A stretch of 64,000 bases of DNA from Zymoseptoria tritici IPO323 (GCF_000219625.1 NC_018214.1:1302001-1366000); one strand, 5' to 3'. Positions 12,401 through 23,796 are shown, numbered from the stretch's first letter. Numbers and translations: made by a program. The notes: generated by a model not told the origin, from the sequence alone.

Positions 12401-12880
12401 CCATCCGAGGCGATTCAAAGCGAAAATCGTGATCACGAACTCAAAGCTCGAGGTCGCGAGAAGAGCGGCAACGGGCGCTTTCGCAGCATTTGGATCCTGC
12501 AGTCGGTCAGTCAAGAATGCTTAGAAGTACGGGATAGTCCACATACAGCAGGCTGAAGACCATTCGCAACGTAAAAGTCGACTGCAGCGTCAGTGTATCG
12601 ATCAATGTCCGCCGCAGTGTGCTCTTCGAAGTCCGCGGCACCCGTTCGTGGATAGCAGATCAAAGGCTTCTGCTCGGACTCGGCCGCATGTGATTTGAGC
12701 AGGCCATCGATAGTAGTGAAACGATCTATGGGTCTTGATTCAAGTCAAAGGTCAGCTTCAAGTCTTGTCCGTGCTAAGAGAGTGGTCTGCTCACAAGTAA
12801 GACTTGTCGTGATGTGCGAGCTTGAGGCTAAAGGACTGAGCGGCCTCTGGCACTGTCAAAGTTGTCGTTTCGGTCGCCAT
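9441..12880 (-). CDS. Adenylate-forming reductase (NRPS-like, A-T-R architecture)
   Basis: Four exons (12880-12795, 12733-12547, 12496-11642, 11591-9441) give 1092 residues. Domains in order: adenylation, with SSGSTGFPK near residue 209, YGCTETG, FRTADLF and YKYLSRLDDRITLVNGEK; a carrier domain with its phosphopantetheine serine in GVDSLQ (about residue 607); and a thioester-reductase domain with the Rossmann motif GATGNLG near 698 and the YxxxK pair in YGRSK near 860. The expected chemistry is ATP activation of a carboxylic acid, transfer to the carrier thiol and NADPH release as aldehyde (or alcohol). There is no condensation domain. The substrate cannot be read from sequence. In the first intron the acceptor AAG at 12736-12734 is required by frame (a nearer TAG shifts frame). 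No other biosynthetic gene adjoins it. Confidence 0.9.
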
Positions 12881-13431
12881 TGAATCAAGCGAGGTGGTTT
12901 GTAAATTGTCGTTCATTATTACTGAGTAGCGACATTATATGTATTCCACAAGTGCTGTGACAGTTGTGGTGAAAGTGCCATTTTCCGCGCACCTTTTCCG
13001 CTTTTCCGCCTTGGGGTGCTCGCGCGGATTTGTACCGAAGCTGGAGCTCCACGGTCGGCAACCGATGACTTTGGACACGCAGTCCAAGAGTTGCACTCCA
13101 TCCTGATCCAGTGGCCGTCGAAGAACGTGAACGCTAGGCTCAGCACACTGCGCAAAGTGTCCCAACCCCGGCCTCCAGCTTCAATCCCGTCGTGAACTCC
13201 ACGAGAATGCATCGAATTGCAGAGATCTGAGGAGTTCCTCTGCATCCAGCTTTGTCTGAAGAAAAAAGGGATGACATGAGCAGCAGATCCCTCAAGGATA
13301 GAGATGGCGCTGTGTCTTGCGCAAGAGCTCCACGTGCCAAATCTCTGCAGTGCTGCGAGCACAGCTGCAACGCAAGGTATCCCGTGAGGATGGCGCTGGC
13401 AATTAATGGTAGCATAGACGCGGTGCGTCTT
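12881..13431. other. Intergenic region, A-T-R reductase promoter / DUF3431 3' end
   Basis: 551 bases, upstream of the reductase start and downstream of the DUF3431 stop. Short overlapping frames only; nothing supported. Confidence 0.4.
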
Positions 13432-14541
13432 TCACCTCACATGTGGCATCGAAGCTCTCTTCCACTCCGGCTCACGCCCTTTCTGTAAAACCCATTGCAG
13501 CTGCTGGTCAAGCACGCCGGTGAGCCGCACATTCCAGTCCCGTAAGCTTTGCACTCTCTTGGGATCCCACAGCTCTCTCCAAAAGGTCAGAGACCGGTGA
13601 ATAGATTCCCTCTCCTCCCACATCTCGTTGTAGCCAACGAGCCCTGGGGTGCCAGGAAAACAAACGCCGTACATCTGGCAGTATGAGCGCCACGGGACCT
13701 CGCAGTCAACCGCCTCCTGCTTGAATAGCCATGGCCACATATGTTCCCACGTGCGTCCCGTCAGCTGGTCCGGCCAATCACTATCCATTAGCCACTTCAT
13801 GTGGTGTTTGTACTGCTCTCTCGGTCGACTCTGGATGGCTTTCCGGGTCACTGCGAATTGAGAACAACATGGTCCGGCCAGAATTTTCGGAACTTCAATA
13901 TCCTCTCCAAAATTAGCACGAAATGCTGTTGCCATATACGGCTCCTCGGTATTGGGAGGCGATTCGTCGAAAGTCTTCGTCGTGTTGATGTAGTTGGGAC
14001 AGCCTTTTTCCCAGCTGATGCGAAGATTGAAATAGCCACGGTTCTGGACTTGCTTTAGGTCGAGTTGGGTGAGAGCAAAAGTCATCGACTGTCGCAAAGC
14101 AGGATCAATGTGCCATGGATCTTCCTCCGCGTGGACGAAGATGCTGATATCCGGGAGTTTGTCGTAGTTGTCGTAGATATAGGTAAAGTACATCAATGCC
14201 TCGCGGCCTTTTGGCACTGGTGGCCGATATTGCGTGGCGGTCGAGTCGCTCACGTAACGGATGATATTCAGATTAGGGATATTGTTTTTCAGCTTGGCGG
14301 TCCATGACACGTCGTTGGCGGCCACGCTTGCAATGACCAGATCGGTGGAAATGTCTTTATATCTTGATCCTGGCGGCAGAAATTGCTCATTAGCACTTGC
14401 GCCGTATCGTGGTCCTCGGACGGAAAAGAATGAGTGGTAGACAGCCGGTCGGAGGTGAAAGTGTAAGAAATACAAAAGAGGAAGAAGCAGCAGCACTGAC
14501 GACCAACGACTCCGACGTCGAACCCGCAGGCCGCGAATCAT
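13432..14541 (-). CDS. DUF3431-family type II membrane protein (possible glycosyltransferase-like)
   Basis: Single exon, 369 residues. A basic start is followed by one hydrophobic segment (about residues 15-29, SVLLLLPLLYFLHFHL), typical of a Golgi signal anchor. The luminal part carries DUF3431 patterns: NIIRYVSD, MYFTYIYDNYDKLPDISIFVHA, the WH pair in DPWHID, YFNLRISWEKGCPN and the C-terminal Cys-rich block CEVPWRSYCQMYGVCFPG. The family is widespread in fungi and uncharacterised; its layout resembles small Golgi glycosyltransferases, but that is inference. No catalytic motif can be named. Confidence 0.8.
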   Translation of the reverse strand: MIRGLRVRRRSRWSSVLLLLPLLYFLHFHLRPAVYHSFFSVRGPRYGASANEQFLPPGSRYKDISTDLVIASVAANDVSWTAKLKNNIPNLNIIRYVSDSTATQYRPPVPKGREALMYFTYIYDNYDKLPDISIFVHAEEDPWHIDPALRQSMTFALTQLDLKQVQNRGYFNLRISWEKGCPNYINTTKTFDESPPNTEEPYMATAFRANFGEDIEVPKILAGPCCSQFAVTRKAIQSRPREQYKHHMKWLMDSDWPDQLTGRTWEHMWPWLFKQEAVDCEVPWRSYCQMYGVCFPGTPGLVGYNEMWEERESIHRSLTFWRELWDPKRVQSLRDWNVRLTGVLDQQLQWVLQKGREPEWKRASMPHVR

Positions 14542-15074
14542 ACCTCCAGTTCGCTATCGATAAAGTCGAGCGATTTAGTTTCAAATCTGCAAGGCTGGGT
14601 AACCCCGGAAGAAGTATCGACGAGGTTACCCCTGCCAAGCTACGGCAGGATCGCAGCCGACAAGCCGGTAATTTATACGAGCAGGGAGGATCGTCTTTCG
14701 ACAACGTGGAAATCTTGGGTGTACCACTACCGAGATCCGGAGACTTTTCACGATGAGCGCAGATGACCGCGACTTGGTTCATATAGATTCACGCGATTGT
14801 ATGCAACATGGCGAAAGGTATCCATGAGTTTCTTGTTAAAGTCAGCACATATGGGGGATACTCTCTTCCGAGTCCTCGCCTATCATACAACACGGTTTCT
14901 GCCCGCATGTGACATCCTGAATGCTGCCATTGTCCTGGTCTGGACTGCCCGGATCTCCGGAAGCTCCTCCTCGTACAAGCTTCTCTACGAGGCTCCCCAT
15001 TCGTTGCTCCCATGCTTTCCAAGCCAGCGGCCCCAGTGTGCAGGGTATTCGTAATTCGTATCATAGTCCTCATG
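14542..15074. other. Intergenic region, DUF3431 promoter / kinase 3' end
   Basis: 533 bases; no supported feature. A 119-residue frame on the plus strand is an antisense shadow of the DUF3431 start. Confidence 0.4.
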
Positions 15075-18000
15075 TCAGTTGTCCGGCGGCGACGCTGAAG
15101 ACCGTATTTCAAGCTTGCGAGGTTTCCGTCTCGCCGTGAGCTGATCAGAGTCGTCGAAGGGTGCCTCGTCCTCTGTTCCTTCCTTGGTGCTGTCAAAGCC
15201 GCCATCAATATCTGAGCTCATGTAATCGTCATCATCATCGATCTGCGCAGAGCGTGACAGACTTTGATGTGCGCTGGTCAGACCGTCAGCCAGAGCGTCC
15301 AACATGCGAGCCATTTCATCGATGAGGAGATTGGAGTCCGCCTCTTCCGCCAGAGTCGCTGGGTGAGGTGCTTCAATGGCTGGGAAGCCCACCTCCGGAC
15401 CACGAGAAGCGTCGACACTTGGGTCGCGCGATTGTGAAGATGAAGTGCCATATCCATTGGAGCGCAGGCCTTGTTCGAGTGGGAAGTCGCTTCTGCCGAG
15501 TCTCGGGATGTCTGGCATTGTGGGATAATGCGGGCTGTTGTCGAAATCGTCAAAGTTTGGCCACTGATTGCTCTCGTCAAAGCCCTGGTCGAGGCCGAAT
15601 GATGACTGTTGCGACATGATGTATGGAGGATCATGGAAACTGTCCCCAACATTGGCAAGTCCGTGATCCAAGTCTGAGACCGTGCTTGACAGACTGGTGC
15701 CACGAGCATGCATCAGCACGGACTTGTTGCTGTTTCTGTTAGATTGACCACCTTCGGATTGCCATTGCTTATGATATGAGAAGCGACTGCGGTCCAGCTC
15801 GTTCTGCATTGGGTCATCCTCGAGATCGAACGGATTGCCAGATGTGATGTCTGTCATGACCGACCCAGCCATGGAACTTGCTGTTGAAGGTCGTCGAATG
15901 CCAACAGGATCACCCATTCCCATGTCGAGATCAATCATAGATGCGATAGAGTCTCTGTTGGGCGACGCTTGTAACTCGCCCGTGCCTTCGGACATGCTTC
16001 TGAAGTGGCCCAGAGGCTCAGTATGTGGATGTCTGAGCGGAGGCATCATCCCAGATGGTAGATCTGCAAGATGCTCGGCCTCGTCGTCTTCTCTCAGTTC
16101 AGCCGTACCGAAGCTCCAATCCATAGTGCCTCTTTTGGCCGTCGCGGCAGGTGCGGTGTGCTGAGGGAATGTCCATTCGAGCGTGGCACGCCTACCAGCG
16201 TCGGCGTACGGCGTATACTCGTAATCTCCGTCGTCGTCATCCATCGGCAGAGTGCTGCGTCCTATTGGCTTCAGTGTATGCTCATTGAGCGTCTGCAAGT
16301 GCATCGCGAACGTCGAGGTTACGGTATCGTGTGCAACGGCCTCGTTAAGGTCGATTTCGATCATGCTCTCCCGAGTCGGCGCATTGCTTGTGAAGCTCCG
16401 TAATGGCAAATCCGACGGAGGTGGTGAAGGTGGTTTTGAAGAAATGGCTGACACTGGAGTGGCCAGCTGATAGCCCTCGGGGTCCTGAGGATCGTAAAGC
16501 CGTGCGAGTGATCGCTCACCTCGATTTGCCGAAAGCTCCGAATGCTCTTTACGAATCCGTTCGGCAATGGTGAGGTTCTTCGTATTTAGAGGTGCCAGCG
16601 TAGAGCCGCCCGAAGCCGAGAGCTGCTGCATGTCCGTCGCATATAGATCCGGCATCTGGCTGTAACGCCGACCGAATTCTTGATCGAACGACTCCGATGT
16701 GCTGAAGTTCCAACTGCTGAGGTCTTCTTCCTCCTCGGGTAATTCGTCAACGACCTGGCGAGATGCCCGCGGATCTGCGGGAGATGCGATCCAGAGAGAT
16801 GCACGACTTCCACCTCCATGCTCCCAGATTTTGAAGCGCTCAATCAATCTGATGAGCCCAGCCGTGGGATATTTCTCGTTCGTGTTGGCGATGAAGGGAT
16901 GTTTCAGTATCATTTCTGCGGTTGGTCGAGCTTTGGGATCGCGAATGAGGCAGAAAGTGATGAAATCACGCAGCTCTTGAGGATAATCACCAGCGCCCAG
17001 ACTGGGTGCTGCTTCTGCAATGGCGGCTGGGATGTCTTCCATGAACTTGTTCGCGAAGGGCGGGTTGCCAGTCGCCATCTCGAAGACAGTACACCCATAA
17101 GACCAGATGTCGATCTCGGTCCCGTAGCCCACGGCCGTAGTTTCCTCCTCGTTCGTCAACGGTGTGACGATTTCTGAGGGCAGCCAATGTGGTGTGCCGA
17201 TCACTGTCATTCGCTTTGACAGAGAATCGTTCATGACACCCACGATGCCGAAATCTCCGAGCTGAATCTGACCGTCCTCAGTAATGTAAACGTTGGCGCA
17301 CTTGATGTCCCGATGAATGACATGCATGGCGTGAATCCCCCGGACTGCAATCGCCAGCTCTCTGGCGATTGGAATGATGTATTCCAGCGGAAGTCCGGTG
17401 GGCCGGCCGTTCTTCTCAAAGGGACGCATCAGAGTTCTGACGCTTCCTCCGGTGCAGTAAGCGGCCACAATCCATAGTTGCGAATGCCAATCGAAAGCAT
17501 CGTGAATGACGTTGACATTTTCGACGTTGTTGTCTTTCAGCTGCTGCAAGATGCTGACTTCCTTCGTGAATTCGCGAATCGTCCCATCTCTCGACTCTCC
17601 GACATCGAATTTTGCATCCCAGTCCTGATCATCGATGTTCGTGATCTTCACTGCGACAAGATTGCCAGATCGTTGATCTCTGCACTTGTACACTCGTCCG
17701 TACGCACCCTTGCCGATGAGCTCGAGGAAGTCGTAAGGTGGTGCGCTACTTCCAGACTTCTCCGCCTTGCGGACTATGGACTGATAGACTTCCCGCGCTT
17801 CCTTCACCCGGCGGGCTTTGTCTTTTTGATCTTCGAGAGTGCTCGCTGCGGGCGCTGAGAGTCTTGAAGAATCCATATCGGCGGTGCCGATGGAGAGTGA
17901 ATCCTGAACGGTCGGAGGATGCTGTTGTGACCCACGATCCGAGCCGGACTCCTCGGGAACGGTCGGGAGAGAATGGTCGATCGCAGTGGCCTCAAGCTGA

Positions 18001-18709
18001 GAACTCCGGCTGAAGACAGCGCAATTTTCTACAACACCCCAGAATTTGGTGACCTTTTTGGTACCCGGCTTGTCCAAGACGTTGGAATTGAGCACCTTCT
18101 TGAATGGGAATGCTTTGCGCGCAGCTTTTCGGATTGCTCTGGCAGAGGTGCCTTTGAGTTTGACTCGTAAAGAATTGGCGAGGTTGTCTCCAAAATCTGA
18201 TCGGTCGTCAGTAAAGGCAATCGACGCTAGTTGGCTTAGTTGGGTTCTGACAGTGTAAAGGGTGTCACCTGAGAGGGGCAATAATGCAGTGCAGTCTCAG
18301 GTGGGCCAATCGCCTTGACCGATAGCAAGTTCCGAATTATAGCCAAAAGGCCAGCGAGTGATGCTTCCTCTAGTGATGGGTGCCGAGGGACAGGGCTGCA
18401 ACTTCAAGATAGCTTACCCTTAGTGCTTTCCAAGTCGGTCTCGGAGTGACTCTGCTGCGGTGACAGGCAAAATGACGGGCTTGATGACTGATATCCAGAC
18501 GGGCTCGACGGGAAACTTGGTTCCGGACTGCTGGGCTCCGTGCAAATGGCTTGTGATGGAACGCGGCGATGCGCAGTGGTTGGACGGCGGTAGGCTGGAA
18601 ACGAGGACGCGGTCAGTGCTGTGGCATCGAAAATCGCGCTGTCACCAGACAATGGCTCTCTCACCTCGCCATCTGTATGACGGCGACGCGGTAGCCAGTT
18701 GCTTGCCAT
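15075..18709 (-). CDS. Ste20-type (GCK-like) serine/threonine protein kinase
   Basis: Two exons, 18709-18418 and 18268-15075, joined by a GTAAGC/CTCAG intron, give 1161 residues. The kinase domain spans about residues 276-575 and all core motifs are intact: glycine loop GKGAYG (~283), VAVKI lysine (~305), HRDIKCAN (~416), DFG (~436), GTPHWLPSE (Ste20-type GTPxWxxPE signature with S for P) and DIWSYGC. An N-terminal Ser/Pro-rich extension of ~275 residues is unusual for this family, whose catalytic domain is normally N-terminal. The long C-terminal tail has three short aromatic motifs (SWNF, EWTF, DWSF) and an acidic run DDDDDYMSSDID. Best guess is a kinase of the Kic1/Nak1/Sid1 morphogenesis-septation type; the exact orthologue is uncertain. 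A possible 5'-UTR intron donor (GTAAGC) lies near 18790. Confidence 0.87.
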
Positions 18710-19395
18710 GTCGGAGGTGCGCGATGGTGAACGGTGGATGAAGTACGAGAAGTTGCTGGATGAAGTCTCGAGAGGCGGTATTTTGCTTACCTTGAAGCTA
18801 TCCACAGCTCACGAAAGATGACAGTGCGGGGTCACCATTCACTCATCTCGAGAGGTCAAAGAGTGGCACGCTGGGAGGGAGAAGCATGCTGCTGGTCTGC
18901 TCTCGGAATTCACTCCCCTCGCTCTGTTTCCATCCCCCTTCGTCCGATATGACCAGAGAGTCCACTCTATTGCCTTCCTCAGCTGTATGGTTACCGGAGA
19001 GCCGACGCCTGACTTGAGGATGGGCCTTCGACGGTATCGCTAGAATGGTGCCCGGGATGAAGTACTTCTCCGAGACCTGTCGTTCTCTTTCCCTCCTAGA
19101 GAAGCCGAGCGCTAGTGACAATGCACGATCTCGGGCCGTCGCGCCTCCCGTAGGTAAGGATGAACATCCCGGGTTCAGGTCGGTTTCACAGAGACGACAG
19201 ATGACGTTGAAAGCACTATGAGAAACCGGTAACTCGAGATGTGACATGCGGGTGGCGAGCGGTATATTAGCTCGCGAGTATCGAAACGTGCATTCTCTTA
19301 TGACATTGAAGCACTGATCAGCTTTTTAGGTGCAAACAACTCTATCGTTAGACTCGAACTCTAATCGTTGACGATCGGTCGCTATAACGAACATC
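18710..19395. other. Divergent intergenic region, kinase / Pro-rich protein
   Basis: 686 bases between two outward starts. It contains a possible kinase 5'-UTR exon near 18800. The 134-codon frame on the minus strand (18843-19247) has a real ATG but no recognisable protein character, so it is not called. Confidence 0.4.
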
Positions 19396-20017
19396 ATGTC
19401 GAACCCTCGAGCCAAGCCGATACCACCCCCGACTAAAACATCGAACCGTTCTCCAGCCCCAAAGAACCCGCCAACGAAAAAGCCAGCCCCAAAACCTCCC
19501 GCGAAGTCTCCTAGTGGTCCAACAAAACCAGTCCCAGCAGGCGTCAGATCAAATCCAACAAAGAACCCAACCGCCAAACCAGCTGAGCCAGCCCCTACGG
19601 GCAATTGGATCAATCGTACCGTGCAAAATAGTGTAGCAGGCGTAGGCAACTACGCAGGAAGTCTGATTACTGGAGTGGGCAATAGCGTCAACAAAGTCGG
19701 CATGGGCGTTGGCGAGCGGTAAGCAGAGTCACTGCAGCCACCATCGACATACTAGCGACGGGCACTGACATTCTTGCAGCATCTCGGACACCACTCGAGG
19801 CTGGGGCCAGGGCGTAGCAGGTTATGGCAACGATATCAAAGACTCGGTCGGCGTCGGCGGACCACGGGTCGCGACCGGTGGCAATCCCTTGGGCCTCGCT
19901 GGACAGGGCTCTTCAAAGAACATGCCGTTGCCGGCAAGCAAGACGAAGAGTGCGGCGGAAAAGAACAAGGCCGCAAACAATCCAAAGACGAGCGCTGTCA
20001 ATCCGTTGGGCATCTGA
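19396..20017 (+). CDS. Conserved hypothetical protein, Pro/Lys-rich N-terminus and Gly-rich repeats
   Basis: Two exons, 19396-19718 and 19780-20017, joined by a 61-base intron (GTAAGC / TTGCAG), give 186 residues. The first ~70 residues are Pro/Lys/Ala low complexity. Next comes an amphipathic Gly/Val/Asn stretch with near-repeats (QNSVAGVGNYAGSLITGVGNSVNKVGMGVGE, given here in parts: VAGVGNY, ITGVGNS, GMGVGE), then RGWGQGVAGYGNDIKDSVGVGG, and a Lys-rich end NPLGI. It resembles a small fungal family of unknown function with an LEA/amphipathic-helix flavour. No signal peptide or catalytic motif. Splicing is strongly favoured because the second exon continues the Gly-rich pattern in frame. Confidence 0.8.
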
Positions 20018-20253
20018 GCGATGCGGCTGTGTGACACTGCATGGCAAGAAGGCGGACACAATCAAGTGAAGAGAGAATTTCTGTTTCTGGTCAACGAATC
20101 TCATTTGCAAGATGCAAGTACGATGTAAATACTGAACTTGACCTTCACCACGGTCAAAGACTGTCCGAACCACGCTTAAAGCAAGTTTCCCATTTTCCAA
20201 TCCAGACTCCACGCTAAATGATCCCTGTACTGTACTCCCGTTCGTCTCATGAA

Positions 20254-22347
20254 TCAGCAACTGCTGATCGGTATCGCATCTGATACCAGCATCCCGGTCG
20301 GCTCTCTCGTTAAGTCCTCAGGGATCGACTCGGCATCGCTGTCGTACTCGTCTTCGGTGTCATCACTATCGTCTTCATCTTCCTCCTCCTCGTCCTCCTC
20401 CTGCTTCATTCCACGCGGCAGCTTCCAGGTATTGTACTCTCCTTCCAGCCATCTTCTGCTCTGGGAAAGATTGTAGGGATCGAAAGGAAAGTAGGGCTCG
20501 AGCTGATGGTGTACATCTCCCGTTTTGCGATCCCATGCTGTTTCCCTTCTTCCAATATCAATGCCACCGGCATGCGAGACGGATGAGCTCATCTGGCCCA
20601 GTCGAATTCGCTTGTTCCGTTCCAGGAGAGAGAAGACGTACAGAAACCTCAAATGATTTGAGATTTTTGCGAATTCTCCGACAATCGGAGCCGAGCACAC
20701 TTTGAGAGGATTCATGATCGAGTGCATGTTCTTGTTGAGTGTCTCCTTGAGGCCAGAAATCCAGCTGAGGTCACGTCCCTCTGCCAAAATGTCTTCTGCA
20801 CTCATGCCTTCATCGTCTGAGCCGACGGAGGAGGGCTCTTCAATCAAATCTCTCCATCGGAAGCAGAAGATGTAGAACAAAGCCTGTGCAGTTGCGTAGT
20901 ACATGCTATACGCTTTGCGATCGGGTCCGCGGCAGTTCGGCTCGTATGTATGTCTCATGTCATCCAGATATACACACAGCGTTTGCGTGATTTCGCGCAC
21001 TAGTTTCGTGCTGATGCGCGATGCTCGTGCCGTGAAACTTGCGACATAAGCGCAAGCCGTGAGTCGGTTGTTGGATGCGATATTGCGGTCGCAGGCAATT
21101 CGTAGGCAGTGTGAGGTGAAGTGTCGAGCGTACATCGGAGAGGTCTGCGCGAAGTGGAACAGGAGGAATTGGGCGTGTCTCGATCGATTTGTCATGATGA
21201 AGTTGTCGAAGTGTGAGAGCATTTCCTTGTACGCGGTGTTGTTGTATGGCGTCGACCCGGGCTCGAAGGATGGCGCATAGTAAGTGAACAAAAGATCCTG
21301 AGTGGCATCCATCTTATCGACTTTCAGACGAAGCTCTCGCAGGCGCTGCTCCTCATCGGTGGTCGTCAGCTCCGACTCCGAAACGGACTCGACGTCGCTG
21401 TCATCCGACTCGTCGCCGTCAGCATGGTTCTGCACTGCCTGTGGTCTCCGTATCAGCTTGTCCTCCTCTTCATCTTCCAACTCGTCGAGGTCCTGTTGTA
21501 TCTGAACGTCGATCTCTACCAGTCGCTGCGCAATCAACGCCATCATCTCGCTCTTCAGCTCGGGGAGCTCTCCAACGAGGCGCAAAATATGTCGCTGGTA
21601 TTGAACATGACCTTTGACCGTCGCAAGATCATTCGGAAATTGGTTCTTCAACATTCTTACAAGCACACTGCTGGCAGAAGGTACTCTCCTGAGCAAGGTC
21701 TGGATAAAATCGTGTAGCCTGTCGAACATTGAAGCTCGAGACACTGGCTCTTCGCTGGGCAGCCTCCCGCTCGAGGCTGGGAGCCTTTCGAATTGTGCGA
21801 TCGCCTTGTCCATAATTGGCGAGATGAATTTGGAGTGTGTGCTGGCGAGTATGATGAGGAATTTCATGTAGACTTCCACGAACTCTTGGTCCCTTCCGAG
21901 CCAGGAAAGGTCCAGTGCGGCCAGAACGAGCTTGCTGCACTCTCCGAGCGAGCCAATGTGCGCGCTTAGCGCCATGATATATCGTTTGAGCAATTTAGTG
22001 CTGGGCGCATCCCCGGAGAAGGAGTCCTGACCGAGTAAGAGTAATAGCCTGGCATACTGAGTGTCGTCCTTTTGTTCGGCCGGTGCGAGATGGCGCTGAA
22101 TTCCGACTCGAATCTCCTCCTTCACCAACTCCAAGCTCTTGTCGCTCCAGTCATCCATGATTCGTACGTCAACATTGTCGTCGAATGCGACCTTGAGTCT
22201 CTTATTGGTCGAGGACGTCAAACCAAATTCATCGTCGGTGTCCAGGTATGAGGAGTCGCGCTTCAGCCCCATCGTTGGTCGCTGAGAAATGGGTGTGGGT
22301 GGTGGCAGCATAGCGCCAGCGAGCGTGGGCGTAGCGAATGAGACCAT
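20254..22347 (-). CDS. RRN3: RNA polymerase I initiation factor Rrn3
   Basis: Single exon, 697 residues from the ATG at 22347 (an upstream in-frame extension has no supporting features). The HEAT-like helical body is recognisable from family patterns such as YIMALSAHIGSLGEC, ALDLSWLGRDQEFVEVYMKFL, MFDRLHDFIQTLLRRVPSA, HFDNFIMTNRSRHAQFLLFHF, and HSIMNPLKVCSAPIVGEFAK followed by YFPFDPYNL near the C-terminus. Two acidic tracts occur: a mid-protein loop (DELEDEEED...DESDDSD) and the EEDEEEEDEDDSDD tail. Rrn3 bridges Pol I to core factor at rDNA promoters and is switched by TOR-dependent phosphorylation in other eukaryotes. Confidence 0.94.
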   Translation of the reverse strand: MVSFATPTLAGAMLPPPTPISQRPTMGLKRDSSYLDTDDEFGLTSSTNKRLKVAFDDNVDVRIMDDWSDKSLELVKEEIRVGIQRHLAPAEQKDDTQYARLLLLLGQDSFSGDAPSTKLLKRYIMALSAHIGSLGECSKLVLAALDLSWLGRDQEFVEVYMKFLIILASTHSKFISPIMDKAIAQFERLPASSGRLPSEEPVSRASMFDRLHDFIQTLLRRVPSASSVLVRMLKNQFPNDLATVKGHVQYQRHILRLVGELPELKSEMMALIAQRLVEIDVQIQQDLDELEDEEEDKLIRRPQAVQNHADGDESDDSDVESVSESELTTTDEEQRLRELRLKVDKMDATQDLLFTYYAPSFEPGSTPYNNTAYKEMLSHFDNFIMTNRSRHAQFLLFHFAQTSPMYARHFTSHCLRIACDRNIASNNRLTACAYVASFTARASRISTKLVREITQTLCVYLDDMRHTYEPNCRGPDRKAYSMYYATAQALFYIFCFRWRDLIEEPSSVGSDDEGMSAEDILAEGRDLSWISGLKETLNKNMHSIMNPLKVCSAPIVGEFAKISNHLRFLYVFSLLERNKRIRLGQMSSSVSHAGGIDIGRRETAWDRKTGDVHHQLEPYFPFDPYNLSQSRRWLEGEYNTWKLPRGMKQEEDEEEEDEDDSDDTEDEYDSDAESIPEDLTREPTGMLVSDAIPISSC

Positions 22348-22950
22348 TGTGAAGCCGTCGGTCGGGTCATGGGAAGGATGAAAAGCGTTTTGTCGGGTTG
22401 TGTCTGCTCCACAACCATGTCGTGTGCAGCAGTGAAGCGAGAAAAAGGTCGATCGTGTGCTCAGTTCCTTCCCCCACACTCTCTCTCACGAGCACGGACC
22501 TTCGTAAATTTTGCTAGCGCAAATCCTAAGCATTGACATGACGATTCACAACCTGAAGGAACGACAGCAGACGAAGGTCGATCAGAGAGAGAAATGACAG
22601 ACAAAGCTGGAAGCCATCGACGATCAATCGCAACGGAGGCAGCATAGTGAGAAATGACCTAGTATGGCCGTTCAAATTACAATGCTGATGATGGCATCCT
22701 CCATTGACGGCAACTGTCTGCGTGTCTGAGAAGGTATTCTGCACCATTGCCTGTACATGTCAAGGAGTCGTGCTGCTAAATTTGATTGAGATGGTCTGGA
22801 ACTGGCAATTGAGCGAGGTTCATGTTTCCATCCGCTTTCGTCACGAGATGTTGGCTCGTAAACCACCTCACAGTCTGGCGACAGTCCGAGCCGAAATCTG
22901 AGCCTTGAGACTACCATACGTGAGATGTTGCCTTGCCAGCTGTAGCTAGT
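22348..22950. other. Intergenic region, rrn3 promoter / HIT-protein 3' end
   Basis: 603 bases; no supported feature. Confidence 0.4.
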
Positions 22951-23578
22951 TTAGGGCTTGACAGAGCCATCCTCATTGAAGTCCTTATCAAGCTCTTCCC
23001 TCAGCCAAGCAGCCTCCTTGTCCATCTCCTCTTTTGTCCTGGGCTTCCTCTCTTCGTCTCTTGGCCACTCGCGTGATGCACCATGTTCAGCCTCCTTTTG
23101 ATGATTGCCTACATTGCCCTCCTCGCCCTCCAGCCACTCGTGGACCTTGTCGTCTCCACCTGGATCGCCCTTCGTGCGAGGTATGACATGGCAATGCACA
23201 TGCGGCACGCTCTGACCAGCGGCTTCTCCGTCCTGAACGGCCACATTGAAAGCGTCCGCTTTGTAGACCCGTTTCAGAGTACGCTGTATCCTCGTGACGG
23301 TGAGGAAGAGGTCGCTAATCTCATCTTTGGTCAAGTCCGACAGTCGAGGCTTGACTCTTAGCGGCGAGACGAGGATGTGGCCAGGGAGGAGAGGTTTGAG
23401 GTTGACCAGGGCGAAAGAGTGTTTTGTCAAGTGAAAGACCTACCTCAGTCCTTTAGCCTTGGATGATTCTCTCGCGTTCGATCAGGGCGGCATGTACTTG
23501 GGATGTGACATTGAAGGTGCCGAACTTGATTGTTCGGCCTGGGAAGGCCGTCATCTCGTCGATATCCTCGCCACTCAT
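22951..23578 (-). CDS. HNT2: HIT-family dinucleoside polyphosphate hydrolase (Hnt2/Aph1, FHIT-like)
   Basis: Two exons, 23578-23498 and 23439-22951, give 189 residues. The intron (GTACAT / GGTAG) is phase 0 and joins KFGTFNVTSQ to VFHLTKHSFALVNLKPLLPGH, which is the FHIT N-terminal strand order. The catalytic histidine triad is HVHCHV at residues 107-111, preceded by NVAVQDGEAAGQSVPH. Members cleave Ap3A/Ap4A-type dinucleotides to AMP and the partner nucleotide. The C-terminal third is charged (Glu/Lys/Arg), as in fungal FHIT homologues. It shares a 218-base divergent promoter with the CoA-binding gene. Confidence 0.93.
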
Positions 23579-23796
23579 CTGGTTGGGGTGCCGCCTGTTA
23601 TATTGGCTGTGCCTCGTTGTCCGTGCAGGCTGGAGCTGTGTCAAGTGAATAGTACGAACTTCGCGTCAAGTGTGGAAGGCGCGTTCGAATTATCACGTCA
23701 TCCTCGAAACAGCTAAGGTGGGCTGACCGAGGCTCCCTGGACTTCAGGTTTCAGGGCACGTTTCTGTCAAGCAACATCGTGAAACAACGAGTATCA

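Noticed and set aside
18843..19247. 134-codon minus-strand frame with real ATG
   Set aside because: No signal, domain or splice support; lies in a divergent promoter region.
22348..22479. 44-codon N-terminal extension of Rrn3
   Set aside because: The extension is Cys/His-rich and unlike the family; the ATG at 22347 gives the expected start.
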